Positions 1 through 9,208 of a stretch of DNA of 64,000 bases are shown here, one piece after another. Below the pieces are notes generated by a model. The model did not search any database and was not told the DNA's origin. It saw only the letters and a program-made list of their open reading frames with translations. How positions within the stretch are numbered: the first letter of the stretch is position 1; each line of letters starts with the position of its first letter. Origin of the DNA: DATEMU01 sp964414585 (lineage in GTDB: Bacteria > Planctomycetota > Phycisphaerae > UBA1845 > UTPLA1); the NCBI GenBank assembly GCA_964414585.1, contig CAYPXR010000094.1, forward strand, positions 1 to 64,000. Reading direction: 5' to 3'. A program made the translations under genes and the position numbers.

Positions 1-78
1 CTTCCCTTGACTCATCGAACACCTCCCGCGAGATCCATTATCTCGCTTCTAGGTGTCCACTCCTAGTGGGGAAGACCA
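1..78 (-). mobile_element. Terminal segment of an IS3-family-like insertion sequence (partial, runs off the left edge)
   Basis: These 78 bases are an exact inverted copy of 26896-26973. Read on the minus strand, the segment starts with TGGTCTTCCCCACTAGGAG, which has the 5'-TG terminus and the look of an IS3-family inverted repeat. It ends just inside an ATG-AGT-CAA-GGG-AAG reading frame that would suit the start of an OrfA transposase. The body of the element would lie to the left, outside the window. The junction with the host gene is between bases 78 and 79. Exact identity of the two copies is seen directly. The family name is an inference from the terminus. Confidence 0.6.
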
Positions 79-753
79 AGCTAGAGATTCAAGATTGTGG
101 AAATGGCAATTCTGAATAACCGGATGGCCAAACGACGTGAATGAACCAAGACCGCCACCGGCGCTCGTCTTCGAATTATCCGTAATCAAACAGTTTTCAA
201 TCCGAGGGTACGATGTTCCACCTTTGATAAGCACTCCGCCTCCGACAAGCGGGTAGGCATCTGCATAGCCGCTTCTTATCGTGAAGCCGTCCAGAACTGT
301 AGGAGGAAACAAAACTGATGAGTCAGCGGTAACCACATGGTAACAGTTATCCGACCGGTATGTGAAAGGCGATCCATCGTCACCAATTAAATCTCCGCTC
401 AGGATTGTCTCATTCGCTTGGATATTACGCTCGTTACGTGTCGATTCCGTCCCAGCGAAGCCACCATAAATGGCAACTCCATTTTTCAGGGAGAAACTCA
501 CGGAACGAGGGTCGTTGTAAGTCGTTTGCACCGACGGCTTATAGGTCGCCTTGGCAACCCAAATCTCATCATCGGCGGACGCTGCGGTGAGTGCGTCCTG
601 TAAGTCAAGATACGCCCGAGCCCACGTTGACCCGTCGTGTGGAGTATCCGGTGCATCTGGCTTGACGCGACGGACCGCAGCCTGCGCGCTCTGGCTTGTC
701 AGAAAAAAAAGAAAAGAAAACAACGTGAGGATTCGAACAACTCGACGAGACAT
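49..753 (-). CDS. Secreted right-handed beta-helix (choice-of-anchor/Pmp-like) protein, 3' end truncated by an IS
   Basis: The start is the ATG at 753 (MSRRVVRILTLF), preceded by AAGGAA about eight bases upstream. A longer in-frame start at 900 lacks this site. A signal peptide of about 25 residues ends near AQAA. The mature part has the motif DGSTWARAYLDLQDAL, then NGVAIYGGFAGTE and ETILSGDLIGD, typical of the N-terminal rungs of planctomycete polymorphic beta-helix proteins, then GGGVLIKGG and IENCLITDN rungs. The family is usually more than 400 residues; here only about 225 are native. The last nine codons (WSSPLGVDT) come from the IS end at 1-78. Likely a surface or extracellular protein, now probably non-functional. 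It diverges from the PEP-CTERM gene at 941. Confidence 0.75.
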   Translation of the reverse strand: MSRRVVRILTLFSFLFFLTSQSAQAAVRRVKPDAPDTPHDGSTWARAYLDLQDALTAASADDEIWVAKATYKPSVQTTYNDPRSVSFSLKNGVAIYGGFAGTESTRNERNIQANETILSGDLIGDDGSPFTYRSDNCYHVVTADSSVLFPPTVLDGFTIRSGYADAYPLVGGGVLIKGGTSYPRIENCLITDNSKTSAGGGLGSFTSFGHPVIQNCHFHNLESLAWSSPLGVDT

Positions 754-910
754 GAGGATGTTCCTTTCTATTGGAAAGGGGGAGCGCCACGGCGCTCCCA
801 AACATCCTCCCTCGACCCGAATACCAAGCGAGTTGTACGCAATCCGCGGAAAACTGCAATAGGAAAACACAAAAAACAAACGATTTCTCGATCGTGCCAA
901 CCCTAGACGA

Positions 911-916
911 TATAAT
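911..916 (+). promoter_or_regulatory. Candidate -10 box of the PEP-CTERM gene at 941
   Basis: A perfect TATAAT lies 25 bases upstream of the GTG start at 941, in an A-rich stretch. No convincing -35 hexamer is seen at 16-18 bases. The position would give a short leader carrying the AAGGA ribosome site. Confidence 0.35.
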
Positions 917-940
917 AAGTTACCAGAAAAAGGAATCGTC

Positions 941-1660
941 GTGCTTAAAAATGGTGTACGAAATTATCTTCGCGCGTCACTATGCATCGCACTGACCGCC
1001 TACTTTGCTCCTAACGCATTTGGCGATTTGTTTGTCGCCTCATGGACCATTGGGACGACGGTCTACGACTACGATGCTTCCGATTTTGACACCTCATTTA
1101 CCGAAGTCATAAAGAATCCTTACCAATCCACGCTTACGGCGACGTATGGCAACTCATCTGCAACCGCAATCCATTACTTCCATTGGTCAGGAGATTCCGC
1201 TCATTTTGATACGGTTATCAATCACCACATTCAGCAACTTCATGGCGACACAACAACCGGAGGCGACATCTACATCCGCCCCGCTGTCGACACGAACATC
1301 AGTTTCAACGGCTCTTGGCAATTCTCCTGGCCTGATGCTGCGCTGGGTCAGGCGAATATCCTCCTCTTGGTCTACGACGTTGCCGCCGATCAACCTGTAG
1401 CCTTCGACGGTGGTTCGGGCGGCAATGTCGGACTCGGTCGACCTTATGGTGATTTGCAGGTTCAAAACAGCGGGCTTCTCTTGGCCGGCGAACTCTACCA
1501 GATTCACTATTTTACGAGAATTTACCATTTCAATCCCACGCCCCCCGGCACCCACGGCGAAGGCTCCGGCGAAATCCATTTCTCCCTCACCCCCGTCCCC
1601 GAACCCGCCACGCTGGCCCTATTCGCGCTGGCCTTCCTGATCCCCCGCCGCCGCCCTTGA
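941..1660 (+). CDS. PEP-CTERM sorting domain protein, function unknown
   Basis: A 239-residue exported protein with a GTG start and AAGGA eight bases upstream. The N-terminus (basic NYLRAS, hydrophobic LCIALTAYFA, then FG-D) is a signal peptide. The C-terminus VPEPATLALFALAFLIPRRRP is a textbook PEP-CTERM tripartite signal (VPEP, one membrane helix, Arg cluster), which is processed by an exosortase. The middle part is rich in beta-strand-like sequence (FNGSWQFSWPDA, LYQIHYFTRIYHF) and matches no family I recognise. Probably a surface or exopolysaccharide-associated protein. No exosortase gene is seen in this window. Confidence 0.85.
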   Translation: MLKNGVRNYLRASLCIALTAYFAPNAFGDLFVASWTIGTTVYDYDASDFDTSFTEVIKNPYQSTLTATYGNSSATAIHYFHWSGDSAHFDTVINHHIQQLHGDTTTGGDIYIRPAVDTNISFNGSWQFSWPDAALGQANILLLVYDVAADQPVAFDGGSGGNVGLGRPYGDLQVQNSGLLLAGELYQIHYFTRIYHFNPTPPGTHGEGSGEIHFSLTPVPEPATLALFALAFLIPRRRP

Positions 1661-2213
1661 TTCTTCTCCTCCTCAAGCCTCAAGTCGCAGACCCGCCGTG
1701 GAGGGCCTCAAGCCTGTTGCTGCCCCCCCAAATTCCCCTTGCCTTTTTAATCCAGCGCGCTATATTAGTAAAATGTTAGGTCTCGGCGGCCCGCCGCCCC
1801 TTCGTCCGGCTGATGGCCTAAGGCATTTGGCGAACGGCTGCCGATAGAGAGATTCCGCGCGCCGGAGATCGATCGTGAATTTTCACCTTTTTCGCCTTTT
1901 TCCGGCTTTTTTCGGCCTCAAAAAAATTTCCGCGGCGCGCCGCCGACAAGGCATCCCCCGCCGACCGTTTGCGTTTAAGTGCGCTCAATGGCGCCGGAAA
2001 AAAAATCGCTGCCCCCATCGGCGATCGATTTGCGTCCTCTGCGGACCAAATTCAGCCTCCTTCAGGCTCCTTCAACTTCCTTCAGCCCACCAACAAGACC
2101 AAACAAAAAAGGAAACATCCATGAGTTAATATGACTTGCTCTGGCGGCCATCGCTGAATCCAGCGTCTTGACGCCGAATCGTTCGACGGGCAGGATTCAA
2201 TCCGGAATCCCCC
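1661..2213. other. Intergenic stretch without a recognisable gene
   Basis: About 550 bases. On the plus strand TTGCCT (1739-1744) and TATATT (1761-1766) are 16 bases apart and could be a promoter for the gene at 2214, although that gene starts some 450 bases further on. Short CCTTCA-type iterations occur at about 2058-2085. No RNA gene or convincing coding frame is visible. Confidence 0.4.
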
Positions 2214-4250
2214 ATGAGCGAATCCACCACCGATCCAATCGTTCGGACGGCATCGCCGTCAATCGCGCGCCCACTCGCCCTACTTGCGATGGTCATCCTG
2301 TGCGTCACGCCGCCGCCGCTCCGGGCCCAGCCCGCAAGTCCGCCCGCCGTCGCGCAGGACTGGTCGCGGATCGTGCCGGGCGACGCCCGATTCTACGTCG
2401 AGCTGCGCGACCTCGCGGAGATTCGCGACATTTGGCAGCGCATCGGGATCTGGCAGACCGTACGGGAATTGACGGACCACCGCGCGAATCCGGCCGGCGG
2501 ACCGTGGCAACAACGCGCGGAAGAATTGCTCGGCCTGGGCGCGGAGGACGCCATCAGCCAGTTGCTGGGCCACCGCTCCGCGCTGATCGCCTCGGAGTCG
2601 TCCCAATGGAACGGCGGTGTCGTCCTCGCCGAACTCGAAAACGCGCCGGACCTCGAACCGCTTCTGAAACGATGGTCCGCCAAACAACTCGCCGATGAAG
2701 GGCCCGTCAAACGCTATCAACTCGGCGGCGGCATCCTCCTCGCCGTCCTCGATCGCACACTGGTTCTGGGTCCGGCCGACGATCCGGACGGACTTTGGGG
2801 ACGCACCGTGCTGCTGCTCGGCGGTCGCCGCGGTCCTTCGCTCGCCGCCCGTTCGGATTTTGGCGCGCTTCGATCGCGTCTCTCATCCCCGCCCCAGGGA
2901 CTCCTCTACTCGGCCTGGCGGCGCGACGATCCCATGGCCTTCGAGGGTTGCACGCGATTGCTGGCCGCCGCGCGGGTGACCGCATCGGAAATTCAATGCG
3001 ACATTCACGGTCAGCGCTCCAGCCCGCGAACCGAAGAAGCCGTCCTTTCCAAAGCCGATCTTGCCGCACTGCCCACGGGTACGCTGGCCGTCTGGGCCGG
3101 GGCGGTGGACTTCAAGGACATCGCCCGTCGAAACATCGAAGGCCGATTCGGCTCGGCGGAATCGTTCGCCGGAATCTTGATCGACGCGTTAACGGCATCG
3201 CGGGCCGGAGCGGAGAACCTGGTCGATCAACTCGGTCCCAAGGTCCGGCTGGTCATGGCGCTCGATCCGGCCGCCGAAGGGATCGGCATGGACTTTCCCG
3301 CGATGACCGTTCTCATCCAATCCCGGGAAAAGGAAAATACGTTCGTCAATCTCCTCGACGGACTCTTTTTTATTTTGACCAACATCATTGGTTCGCAGGG
3401 CGAACCGTCGGACCCGCCCGTGGCGGAAGTCGCCGTCAAGAAGACCCGCTGCGAAGGCGTCGATCTGCACAGCATCGATGCCGGCCCCGGACTGGCGCGT
3501 CGCCTGAAGCTGGACTTTCTGAAAAAAGTTGAGTTCGCCTGGGCCCGATTTGACGATTCGCTCCTGCTGTCGACCTCGCGCGCCCATGCCGAGCTGATCA
3601 TCCGCGCCGGTCGCGGCAAGGCCCCCCGGCTCGACGAATCGCCCGACGCCGGCGGAATCTTTCCATCGTCCGACGGTCAGGACGACCTCGTGGAGTGTTT
3701 CCATCTCCGCGGCAGCCGCCTGTCGTCCATGCTCACCAACTGGATTGACTATCTCGGCAAGCACCAGTCCCAGGCGCTTCAGCCGCAGTGGTGGCAAGCC
3801 TGGGCCGACGCCCGGGTGCATCAGCGAGATAAACTCGGCGTGGCGCTTCAGGCCGATCCCCAACATCCCAATCGCGCCGTGGTGCTCGAAGTCGACGACA
3901 CGTCACCCGCCGCCGGGCTTCTCGAGACCGGCGACGTCGTGACCGGCGCCGCGGGCTCGCCGATCGATTCAAAGGAGCCTGCGCAGGAAGTGGCTCGTCG
4001 CTACCAGGCGCGCGGCGACCGGACCGAATTTGTCGTGGAAGTGATCCGCGGCGAAAAGACGATTCGCGTGGAAATCCCCGTCGCGCCGGCGCCGACGATG
4101 GGAGTGGCCGAATTCGACCCGATCCGCGCCATCCGCCAGATCGCGACGCTCTCGCGCCAGGCGGACACGGTCACGATCTGGCGGTTCGCCACGCACAAGG
4201 ACCGACTCGACGCGCGCGTCCGAATTCGCTGGCAGGAGCCGAATCCTTAG
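2214..4250 (+). CDS. Large secreted protein with C-terminal PDZ domain (DUF3352-like body)
   Basis: A 678-residue protein with a signal peptide (hydrophobic LALLAMVILCV, cleavage near LRAQPA). The body (residues 50-530) starts with the phrase VPGDARFYVELRDLAEIRD and has repeated blocks that weigh one value against another, as in the DUF3352-type planctomycete periplasmic proteins. Residues about 545-630 form a PDZ fold: AVVLEVDDTSPAAGLLETGDVVTG followed by a basic strand ending VEVIRGEKTIRVEIPV. No protease triad is visible, so a scaffold or sensor role in the periplasm is more likely than proteolysis. The start is the first ATG; its ribosome site is weak. It converges with the transporter at 4261, only 10 bases away. 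Confidence 0.7.
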   Translation: MSESTTDPIVRTASPSIARPLALLAMVILCVTPPPLRAQPASPPAVAQDWSRIVPGDARFYVELRDLAEIRDIWQRIGIWQTVRELTDHRANPAGGPWQQRAEELLGLGAEDAISQLLGHRSALIASESSQWNGGVVLAELENAPDLEPLLKRWSAKQLADEGPVKRYQLGGGILLAVLDRTLVLGPADDPDGLWGRTVLLLGGRRGPSLAARSDFGALRSRLSSPPQGLLYSAWRRDDPMAFEGCTRLLAAARVTASEIQCDIHGQRSSPRTEEAVLSKADLAALPTGTLAVWAGAVDFKDIARRNIEGRFGSAESFAGILIDALTASRAGAENLVDQLGPKVRLVMALDPAAEGIGMDFPAMTVLIQSREKENTFVNLLDGLFFILTNIIGSQGEPSDPPVAEVAVKKTRCEGVDLHSIDAGPGLARRLKLDFLKKVEFAWARFDDSLLLSTSRAHAELIIRAGRGKAPRLDESPDAGGIFPSSDGQDDLVECFHLRGSRLSSMLTNWIDYLGKHQSQALQPQWWQAWADARVHQRDKLGVALQADPQHPNRAVVLEVDDTSPAAGLLETGDVVTGAAGSPIDSKEPAQEVARRYQARGDRTEFVVEVIRGEKTIRVEIPVAPAPTMGVAEFDPIRAIRQIATLSRQADTVTIWRFATHKDRLDARVRIRWQEPNP

Positions 4251-4260
4251 AATCGTCGCC

Positions 4261-6471
4261 TTACGACGTCTCTTGAGACTTACGGGCCCCCACGATCAAC
4301 AAAATCACCGCCAAGACGGTAAACGTGATCATCGCAAATCCCGGGAGATCGGCGAGGTGACCCACCCACCGGACACCGACGTCCCAGTTCTTGGCGCGGT
4401 CAGCGTCCATGGTAAGTAACGCAACCAGAATTCCGGCAATGGTCCCGCCTGCAATGTAACCGGATGACAGAAGTACTCCGGGACTCAATTCGGATTCCGC
4501 CGCCGTGCGCCGGGCGAACTTGTCGGCCACCCACCGGGCCATTCCGCCGACGAAGATCGGTGTTGAAGCGGAAAGCGGCAGATAGACGCCGACGGCAAAC
4601 GGCAACGAGGGCACGCCCGATAGTTCCAGAATAACGGCCAGAGCCACGCCAAGCAGCACAAGATCCCACGGTAGTTTGCGGGTCAATACGCCGTCCACAA
4701 TAAAAGACATGAGCGCGGCCTTCGGCGCGTCGAACTTCCGCACTTTGGTGCCGTCGTCCCTTTCGTCTCGGTGGCCGTTAATTCCGGGATCGATGAGGTA
4801 GCAAATTTTCCCCGCGTCATTAACAAGATATTTGCCTTGATCGATGCCTTCGAATTGCCCGGCCCGGGCATGCAGCACCCGATATTCCTGGGTGTCCTTC
4901 TTCTCATATTCTCCCCCCGGACGTTCTTTAACTTTGAGCGTGCCGGCATCGACCTGCACCGTTGGGAGATTTTTTGTAGAGTAAATGGTGGCCGAGTCAT
5001 TCAAGAGTAATAACGTGCCACCGATGACAAGGGCGGATGTCAACGCGCCGACCAGAATACCGACCTGCTGATGACGAGGGGTCGCGCCGACGATATATCC
5101 CGTCTTCAAGCATTGCGCCACGGTTCCGCCGTTTGAGCACGCAATACAGACAACGGCGGCAATGGAAAGCGCGGTGAGGCGATATTGTTCGCCCGTCCAG
5201 CCAATCGCGACAAAAATAAGACACGTCAACAGAAGAGTCGCAACGGTCATTCCCGAGATTGGGTTTGACGACGAACCGATTTCACCGGTTAGCCGAGCGG
5301 ATACGGTGACGAAAAGAAAACCGAACGCCAGGATGAGGATGGCCCCGACGACGTTGAGATACAAGCCCAACATTGGCGCCAAGCATATGGCGGCGACGAG
5401 GCCGATACAACCCAAAATCACTAGACGCATTGAAATGTCGCGATCGGTTCGATGGGCCACCGATCCTTTGCCGGCGCCGCCGGCCAGGTCGCTCAGGCCG
5501 GATTTGATGGAGTGCAGAATCGTGGGGAGGGATTGGAACATGCTGATGATGCCGCCGGCCGCGACGGCCCCGGCCGCGATATACAGCACGTAATTATCTC
5601 GAACTTCCTTGAGTGACATATCGCGAATCAGGGTCGACGCCGGCGCCAACGGAGTGGTCAGCTTTTCGCCGAACAGAACGATGATCGGAATAAGAACCCA
5701 CGAGGCAAGAATGCCCCCGGCGACCATGATGCAGGAAATCTTAGGTCCGATGACGTAACCCACTCCCAGCAATGCCGGGGAGGCTTCCAGGGACAATTCC
5801 GCACCTTTGAACTCAAACAACTTGGTGCCATTGCTTCTGAAAAAGGTCAACAATCTCTTGGGAATCTCCTCCCACAAGTGAAGAGCGCCCTTGAGAAACT
5901 CATAAACAAACGCGAGCCCAAAGCCCACAAAGACGGTCGCGGCCGATGAGCCGCCCTTTTCGCCGACGATAAGGACGTCGGCGCAGGCTACGCCTTCGGG
6001 GTAGGTCAACTTTCCATGTTGCTTGACGATAAACACTCGGCGAAGCGGAATCATCATCAGGATGCCGAGCAGTCCGCCCAACACCGCGACGAGCATCACG
6101 CGCATGATTTCCAGGTTGTAGCCGAGGATCAGCAGGGCGGGCATCGTGACACCGACGCCGAAGGCGATCGACTCGCCGGCGGATCCCGTGGTTTGCACCA
6201 TGTTGTTTTCAAGGATCGTCGCGTTGCGGCCCATCAACGGCTTAAAGACCCGAAAGAGCGTGATCGACAGCACCGCGATCGGAATCGACGCCGACACGGT
6301 CATACCGACTTTCAAAACCAAATAGAGCGACGACGCGCCGAAAATAATCCCAAGAATCGCCCCCACGATCACCGGCGCGACACCCATTTCCGGGATCACC
6401 GTCTCCGCCGGTACAAATGGCTTGTGCTCCGGAACCTGCCCTCCTCCACTCGTCGAAAGGTCGTCTTTCAT
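4261..6471 (-). CDS. OPT-family oligopeptide transporter
   Basis: A 736-residue polytopic membrane protein with about 15 hydrophobic helices, including VIVGAILGIIFGASSLYLVL and the conserved VGMTVSASIPIAVLSI near the N-terminus. These fit the bacterial OPT/YSL family, proton-coupled importers of short peptides or metal chelates in the inner membrane. An extra-membrane loop of about 100 residues (TIYSTKNLPTVQVDAG to GHRDERDDGTK) interrupts the helices in the second half, as in many bacterial members. The start is taken at MKDDLST (6471) because the upstream extension looks non-coding. The substrate cannot be read from the sequence. Confidence 0.9.
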   Translation of the reverse strand: MKDDLSTSGGGQVPEHKPFVPAETVIPEMGVAPVIVGAILGIIFGASSLYLVLKVGMTVSASIPIAVLSITLFRVFKPLMGRNATILENNMVQTTGSAGESIAFGVGVTMPALLILGYNLEIMRVMLVAVLGGLLGILMMIPLRRVFIVKQHGKLTYPEGVACADVLIVGEKGGSSAATVFVGFGLAFVYEFLKGALHLWEEIPKRLLTFFRSNGTKLFEFKGAELSLEASPALLGVGYVIGPKISCIMVAGGILASWVLIPIIVLFGEKLTTPLAPASTLIRDMSLKEVRDNYVLYIAAGAVAAGGIISMFQSLPTILHSIKSGLSDLAGGAGKGSVAHRTDRDISMRLVILGCIGLVAAICLAPMLGLYLNVVGAILILAFGFLFVTVSARLTGEIGSSSNPISGMTVATLLLTCLIFVAIGWTGEQYRLTALSIAAVVCIACSNGGTVAQCLKTGYIVGATPRHQQVGILVGALTSALVIGGTLLLLNDSATIYSTKNLPTVQVDAGTLKVKERPGGEYEKKDTQEYRVLHARAGQFEGIDQGKYLVNDAGKICYLIDPGINGHRDERDDGTKVRKFDAPKAALMSFIVDGVLTRKLPWDLVLLGVALAVILELSGVPSLPFAVGVYLPLSASTPIFVGGMARWVADKFARRTAAESELSPGVLLSSGYIAGGTIAGILVALLTMDADRAKNWDVGVRWVGHLADLPGFAMITFTVLAVILLIVGARKSQETS

Positions 6472-6729
6472 GAAATATGTGCTCCAACACACGGCCCGAC
6501 TGCGATCACGGTTCACCGCTGGGACGGACCGCGCGCAGTGTCGCCCGATGACCCGATAAACGCAAGCAGGAAGCCTTGGATCGCCGGCCGCCGATCGATA
6601 TACTTAGGGAGTAAGGTGTCGTCCGCGTGCCTCAACTCGGGCGGCCTCGTCGGATCGACCGGATCTTCCGCCAGCGCTTTCCGACACGTGCTTTCAGGGG
6701 GATTTTGGCAAGGCGTCGGAAAGGAACCC

Positions 6730-9126
6730 ATGATGGTATCTCGATTTTCCCAGGCGTCCCGGCGGGCGTTCTTCGCCGTCGGTCTGTCTCTGTTAGGGCC
6801 GCTGGCCGGCTTCGCCTTCGCCCAACAGGCCCACCTCGCCGAGTCCTGCGACGAGCCGATCATCTACGGCTGCGGCAAGGCCCAGGCGATGGCCTCTTAC
6901 ATTCCTGAGAGAATCGAAACCTTGCCGGCAGGTCAGCGCGAAGCGATGGGCGATACCGACGTTCTTCATTACACGTTGGACATCGAGATTTCCAACCTGA
7001 ATACCGGCGCCGACACCTGCACGATCGCCGGCACCAACGCCATCTTGATCCAGAGCAAATCGGCGTCCTTGACACAGTTTACGTTTCGGCTCCGCAGCCA
7101 GTACACGATCACCAGCGCCATCATCACCGACGAATTCGGCAATAACCCCGTCGCCGTCAGCGTCAGCACCGTGGGAACGACGACGCGCGTCGCCACGCTG
7201 GATCATGCCTACGGCCTGGATGACAAATTCATCCTGACCGTCGCCTACAACGGCACCTCCGCGTCGCGCGGCTTCGGCTCAATCGATGTGACGACCCATG
7301 CGGGCACCTCCATCGTGGAAACGCTGAGCGAGGCCTATTTCGCCTACACCTGGTGGCCTTGCAAGGACGGCGACTTCGGCGTTCCCGGCGACAACTCCGA
7401 CAAGGCGACGATCGATTTCTATCTCACCACGCCGAATAATTACGTCGTGCCATCCAATGGGTTGCAAGTTGGCGCGCCAACCAATCTCGGCGGCGGTCGG
7501 CTGAAATATCACTGGCACACCGACTATCCGATCGCCACTTATCTGGTCTCCTTCGCGGCAACGAACTACAACACGTGGTCACAGACCTACAACTTCCCGG
7601 CGGGGCCGTACAACCCCGCCGGCTCCATGCCCGTGCAATTCTTCATCTACCCGGAAAACGACAACGGTACGAACCGCGCCGCCTGGGAAAAGTGCCTGAA
7701 CATGCTCGCGACCTATCGCACCATTTACGGCGAATATCCGTTCGTCAACGAAAAGTACGGCATCTACAACTTCAATTTCGGCGGCGGCATGGAGCACCAG
7801 ACCATCACCGGCCAGGGAACGTTCAGCGAGAGCGTGACCGCCCACGAACTCGGCCACCAGTGGTGGGGCGACATGACCACCTGCAAGACGTGGAGCGACA
7901 TCTGGCTCAACGAAGGCTTCGCCGATTACACCGAATGTCTCTGGGAAGAACGCAAGACGGGAACCCTGAACCCGAGCGCCTACTTCGCGGCATTGGCGGC
8001 GAGAAAACCGTCGTCATTTAGCTCCTCGGTTTATGTGCCCCCGGCCGACACCGCCGACATGAACCGCATCTTCTCCACCACCTACACCTATTACAAAGGC
8101 GGCTGGGTCCTGCACATGCTTCGCGGCGTCGTCGGCGATGCCGCGTTCTTCCAGATCCTCGCCGATTATCGCAACGCGTTTCAATACTCCGCCGCCACGA
8201 CGGACGATTTTCAAAATGTGGCCTCCGTCTCCTGCGGCCAGGACCTGACCACCTTCATCGACCAGTGGGTCTATCAGATCGGCGCGCCCGCCTATCAATA
8301 CGGATGGCAGTCCGTCAACGTCAACGGGCAGAACTATCTGCTCGCCAGAATCGCCCAGACGCAAACGACCGCCGGCTATCCGAATGTCTTCGTGATGCCG
8401 GTCCCGTTGCGGCTGACCATCGGCGGCACGCAGACCGTCACGGTGCAGAACGACGCCCGGACGGAGTGGTTTGTCGTACCGGTCAGCGGCCCGGTGACGG
8501 CGCTCTCGTTCGATCCCGATCAGTGGATCCTGCGCACGGCGGCGACGAGCGCGGCCTATGTCCCCGGTCCGCCCAAGATCGTGCAAACCGTTCCGACGCC
8601 CGGCGGGTCGGTCAACGGATCGCCGAGCCCGAGCCAGTTGACGGTCTGGTTCCACACCAACGTCAACGCGGTCGATGCGAACTTCTCGCTGGTCGGCGCG
8701 AACAGCGGCCCACAGACCATTTCAATCGTCTCCGGCGCCAATGTGAACCCCGTCGTCATCAATACGATGTCGCCGTTGCCGGCCGATACCTACACGCTGA
8801 CGGTCACGACCGGCGTGACCGCCGTCAACAGCGGCATGACGCTGGACGGCGAAATCGCCGACCCGATGAACCCCGCGTCGCTGCCCTCGGGTGACGGCGT
8901 CGAAGGCGGCAACGCCACGATCCAATTCGTCGTGACGCCGTGCAATCTGCTGTCCGACATCGATAACGACTGCGACAAGGATCCGATCGACGTCGATCTC
9001 TTTGTCGAGGTTCTCATCGGCGAGGACACCGATCCCGGCCACGTCGCACGCAGCGACATCGACAACAGCGGCACGCCGGATGCGCTGGACATCCAGCCGT
9101 TCATTGATGCTCACTTGACGCCGTAG
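6730..9126 (+). CDS. Secreted M1-family zinc aminopeptidase with Ig-like and dockerin-like C-terminal modules
   Basis: A 798-residue protein starting at the ATG preceded by AAGGAACCC. A signal peptide ends near FAQQA. The catalytic domain holds H372-E373-L-G-H376 and E395, the M1 zinc signature HExxH-X18-E, plus the downstream Tyr-rich segment TYTYYKGGWVLHML. The exopeptidase motif is GGGMEH (351-356) rather than the usual GAMEN. Residues about 615-725 resemble an SbsA-type Ig-like domain (PKIVQTVPTPGGSV, TYTLTVTTGV). The last 60 residues (DIDNDCDKDPIDVDLF, DIDNSGTPDALDIQPF) are a dockerin-like double EF-hand. It probably acts outside the cytoplasm, trimming peptides. The adjacent divergent OPT transporter could import the products. 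Confidence 0.88.
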   Translation: MMVSRFSQASRRAFFAVGLSLLGPLAGFAFAQQAHLAESCDEPIIYGCGKAQAMASYIPERIETLPAGQREAMGDTDVLHYTLDIEISNLNTGADTCTIAGTNAILIQSKSASLTQFTFRLRSQYTITSAIITDEFGNNPVAVSVSTVGTTTRVATLDHAYGLDDKFILTVAYNGTSASRGFGSIDVTTHAGTSIVETLSEAYFAYTWWPCKDGDFGVPGDNSDKATIDFYLTTPNNYVVPSNGLQVGAPTNLGGGRLKYHWHTDYPIATYLVSFAATNYNTWSQTYNFPAGPYNPAGSMPVQFFIYPENDNGTNRAAWEKCLNMLATYRTIYGEYPFVNEKYGIYNFNFGGGMEHQTITGQGTFSESVTAHELGHQWWGDMTTCKTWSDIWLNEGFADYTECLWEERKTGTLNPSAYFAALAARKPSSFSSSVYVPPADTADMNRIFSTTYTYYKGGWVLHMLRGVVGDAAFFQILADYRNAFQYSAATTDDFQNVASVSCGQDLTTFIDQWVYQIGAPAYQYGWQSVNVNGQNYLLARIAQTQTTAGYPNVFVMPVPLRLTIGGTQTVTVQNDARTEWFVVPVSGPVTALSFDPDQWILRTAATSAAYVPGPPKIVQTVPTPGGSVNGSPSPSQLTVWFHTNVNAVDANFSLVGANSGPQTISIVSGANVNPVVINTMSPLPADTYTLTVTTGVTAVNSGMTLDGEIADPMNPASLPSGDGVEGGNATIQFVVTPCNLLSDIDNDCDKDPIDVDLFVEVLIGEDTDPGHVARSDIDNSGTPDALDIQPFIDAHLTP

Positions 9127-9151
9127 TTCCGTTCGAACCCGCCAAAAAGAA

Positions 9152-9181
9152 AGGCCCGCCGAATATCGGCGGGCCTTTTTC
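9152..9181. terminator. Bidirectional rho-independent terminator
   Basis: An 11-bp perfect stem, AGGCCCGCCGA / TCGGCGGGCCT, with an ATA loop is followed by TTTT on the plus strand. A-rich sequence (AAAAAGAAA) precedes it, giving a U-run on the other strand. It lies between two convergent genes. Confidence 0.85.
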
Positions 9182-9208
9182 ATTTCCTCAAACCAGAAGC
9201 GAGCCGAA

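Noticed and set aside
6016..6729. A 238-residue N-terminal extension of the M1 aminopeptidase frame
   Set aside because: It lies antisense to the OPT transporter and precedes the true signal peptide and ribosome site at 6721-6730.
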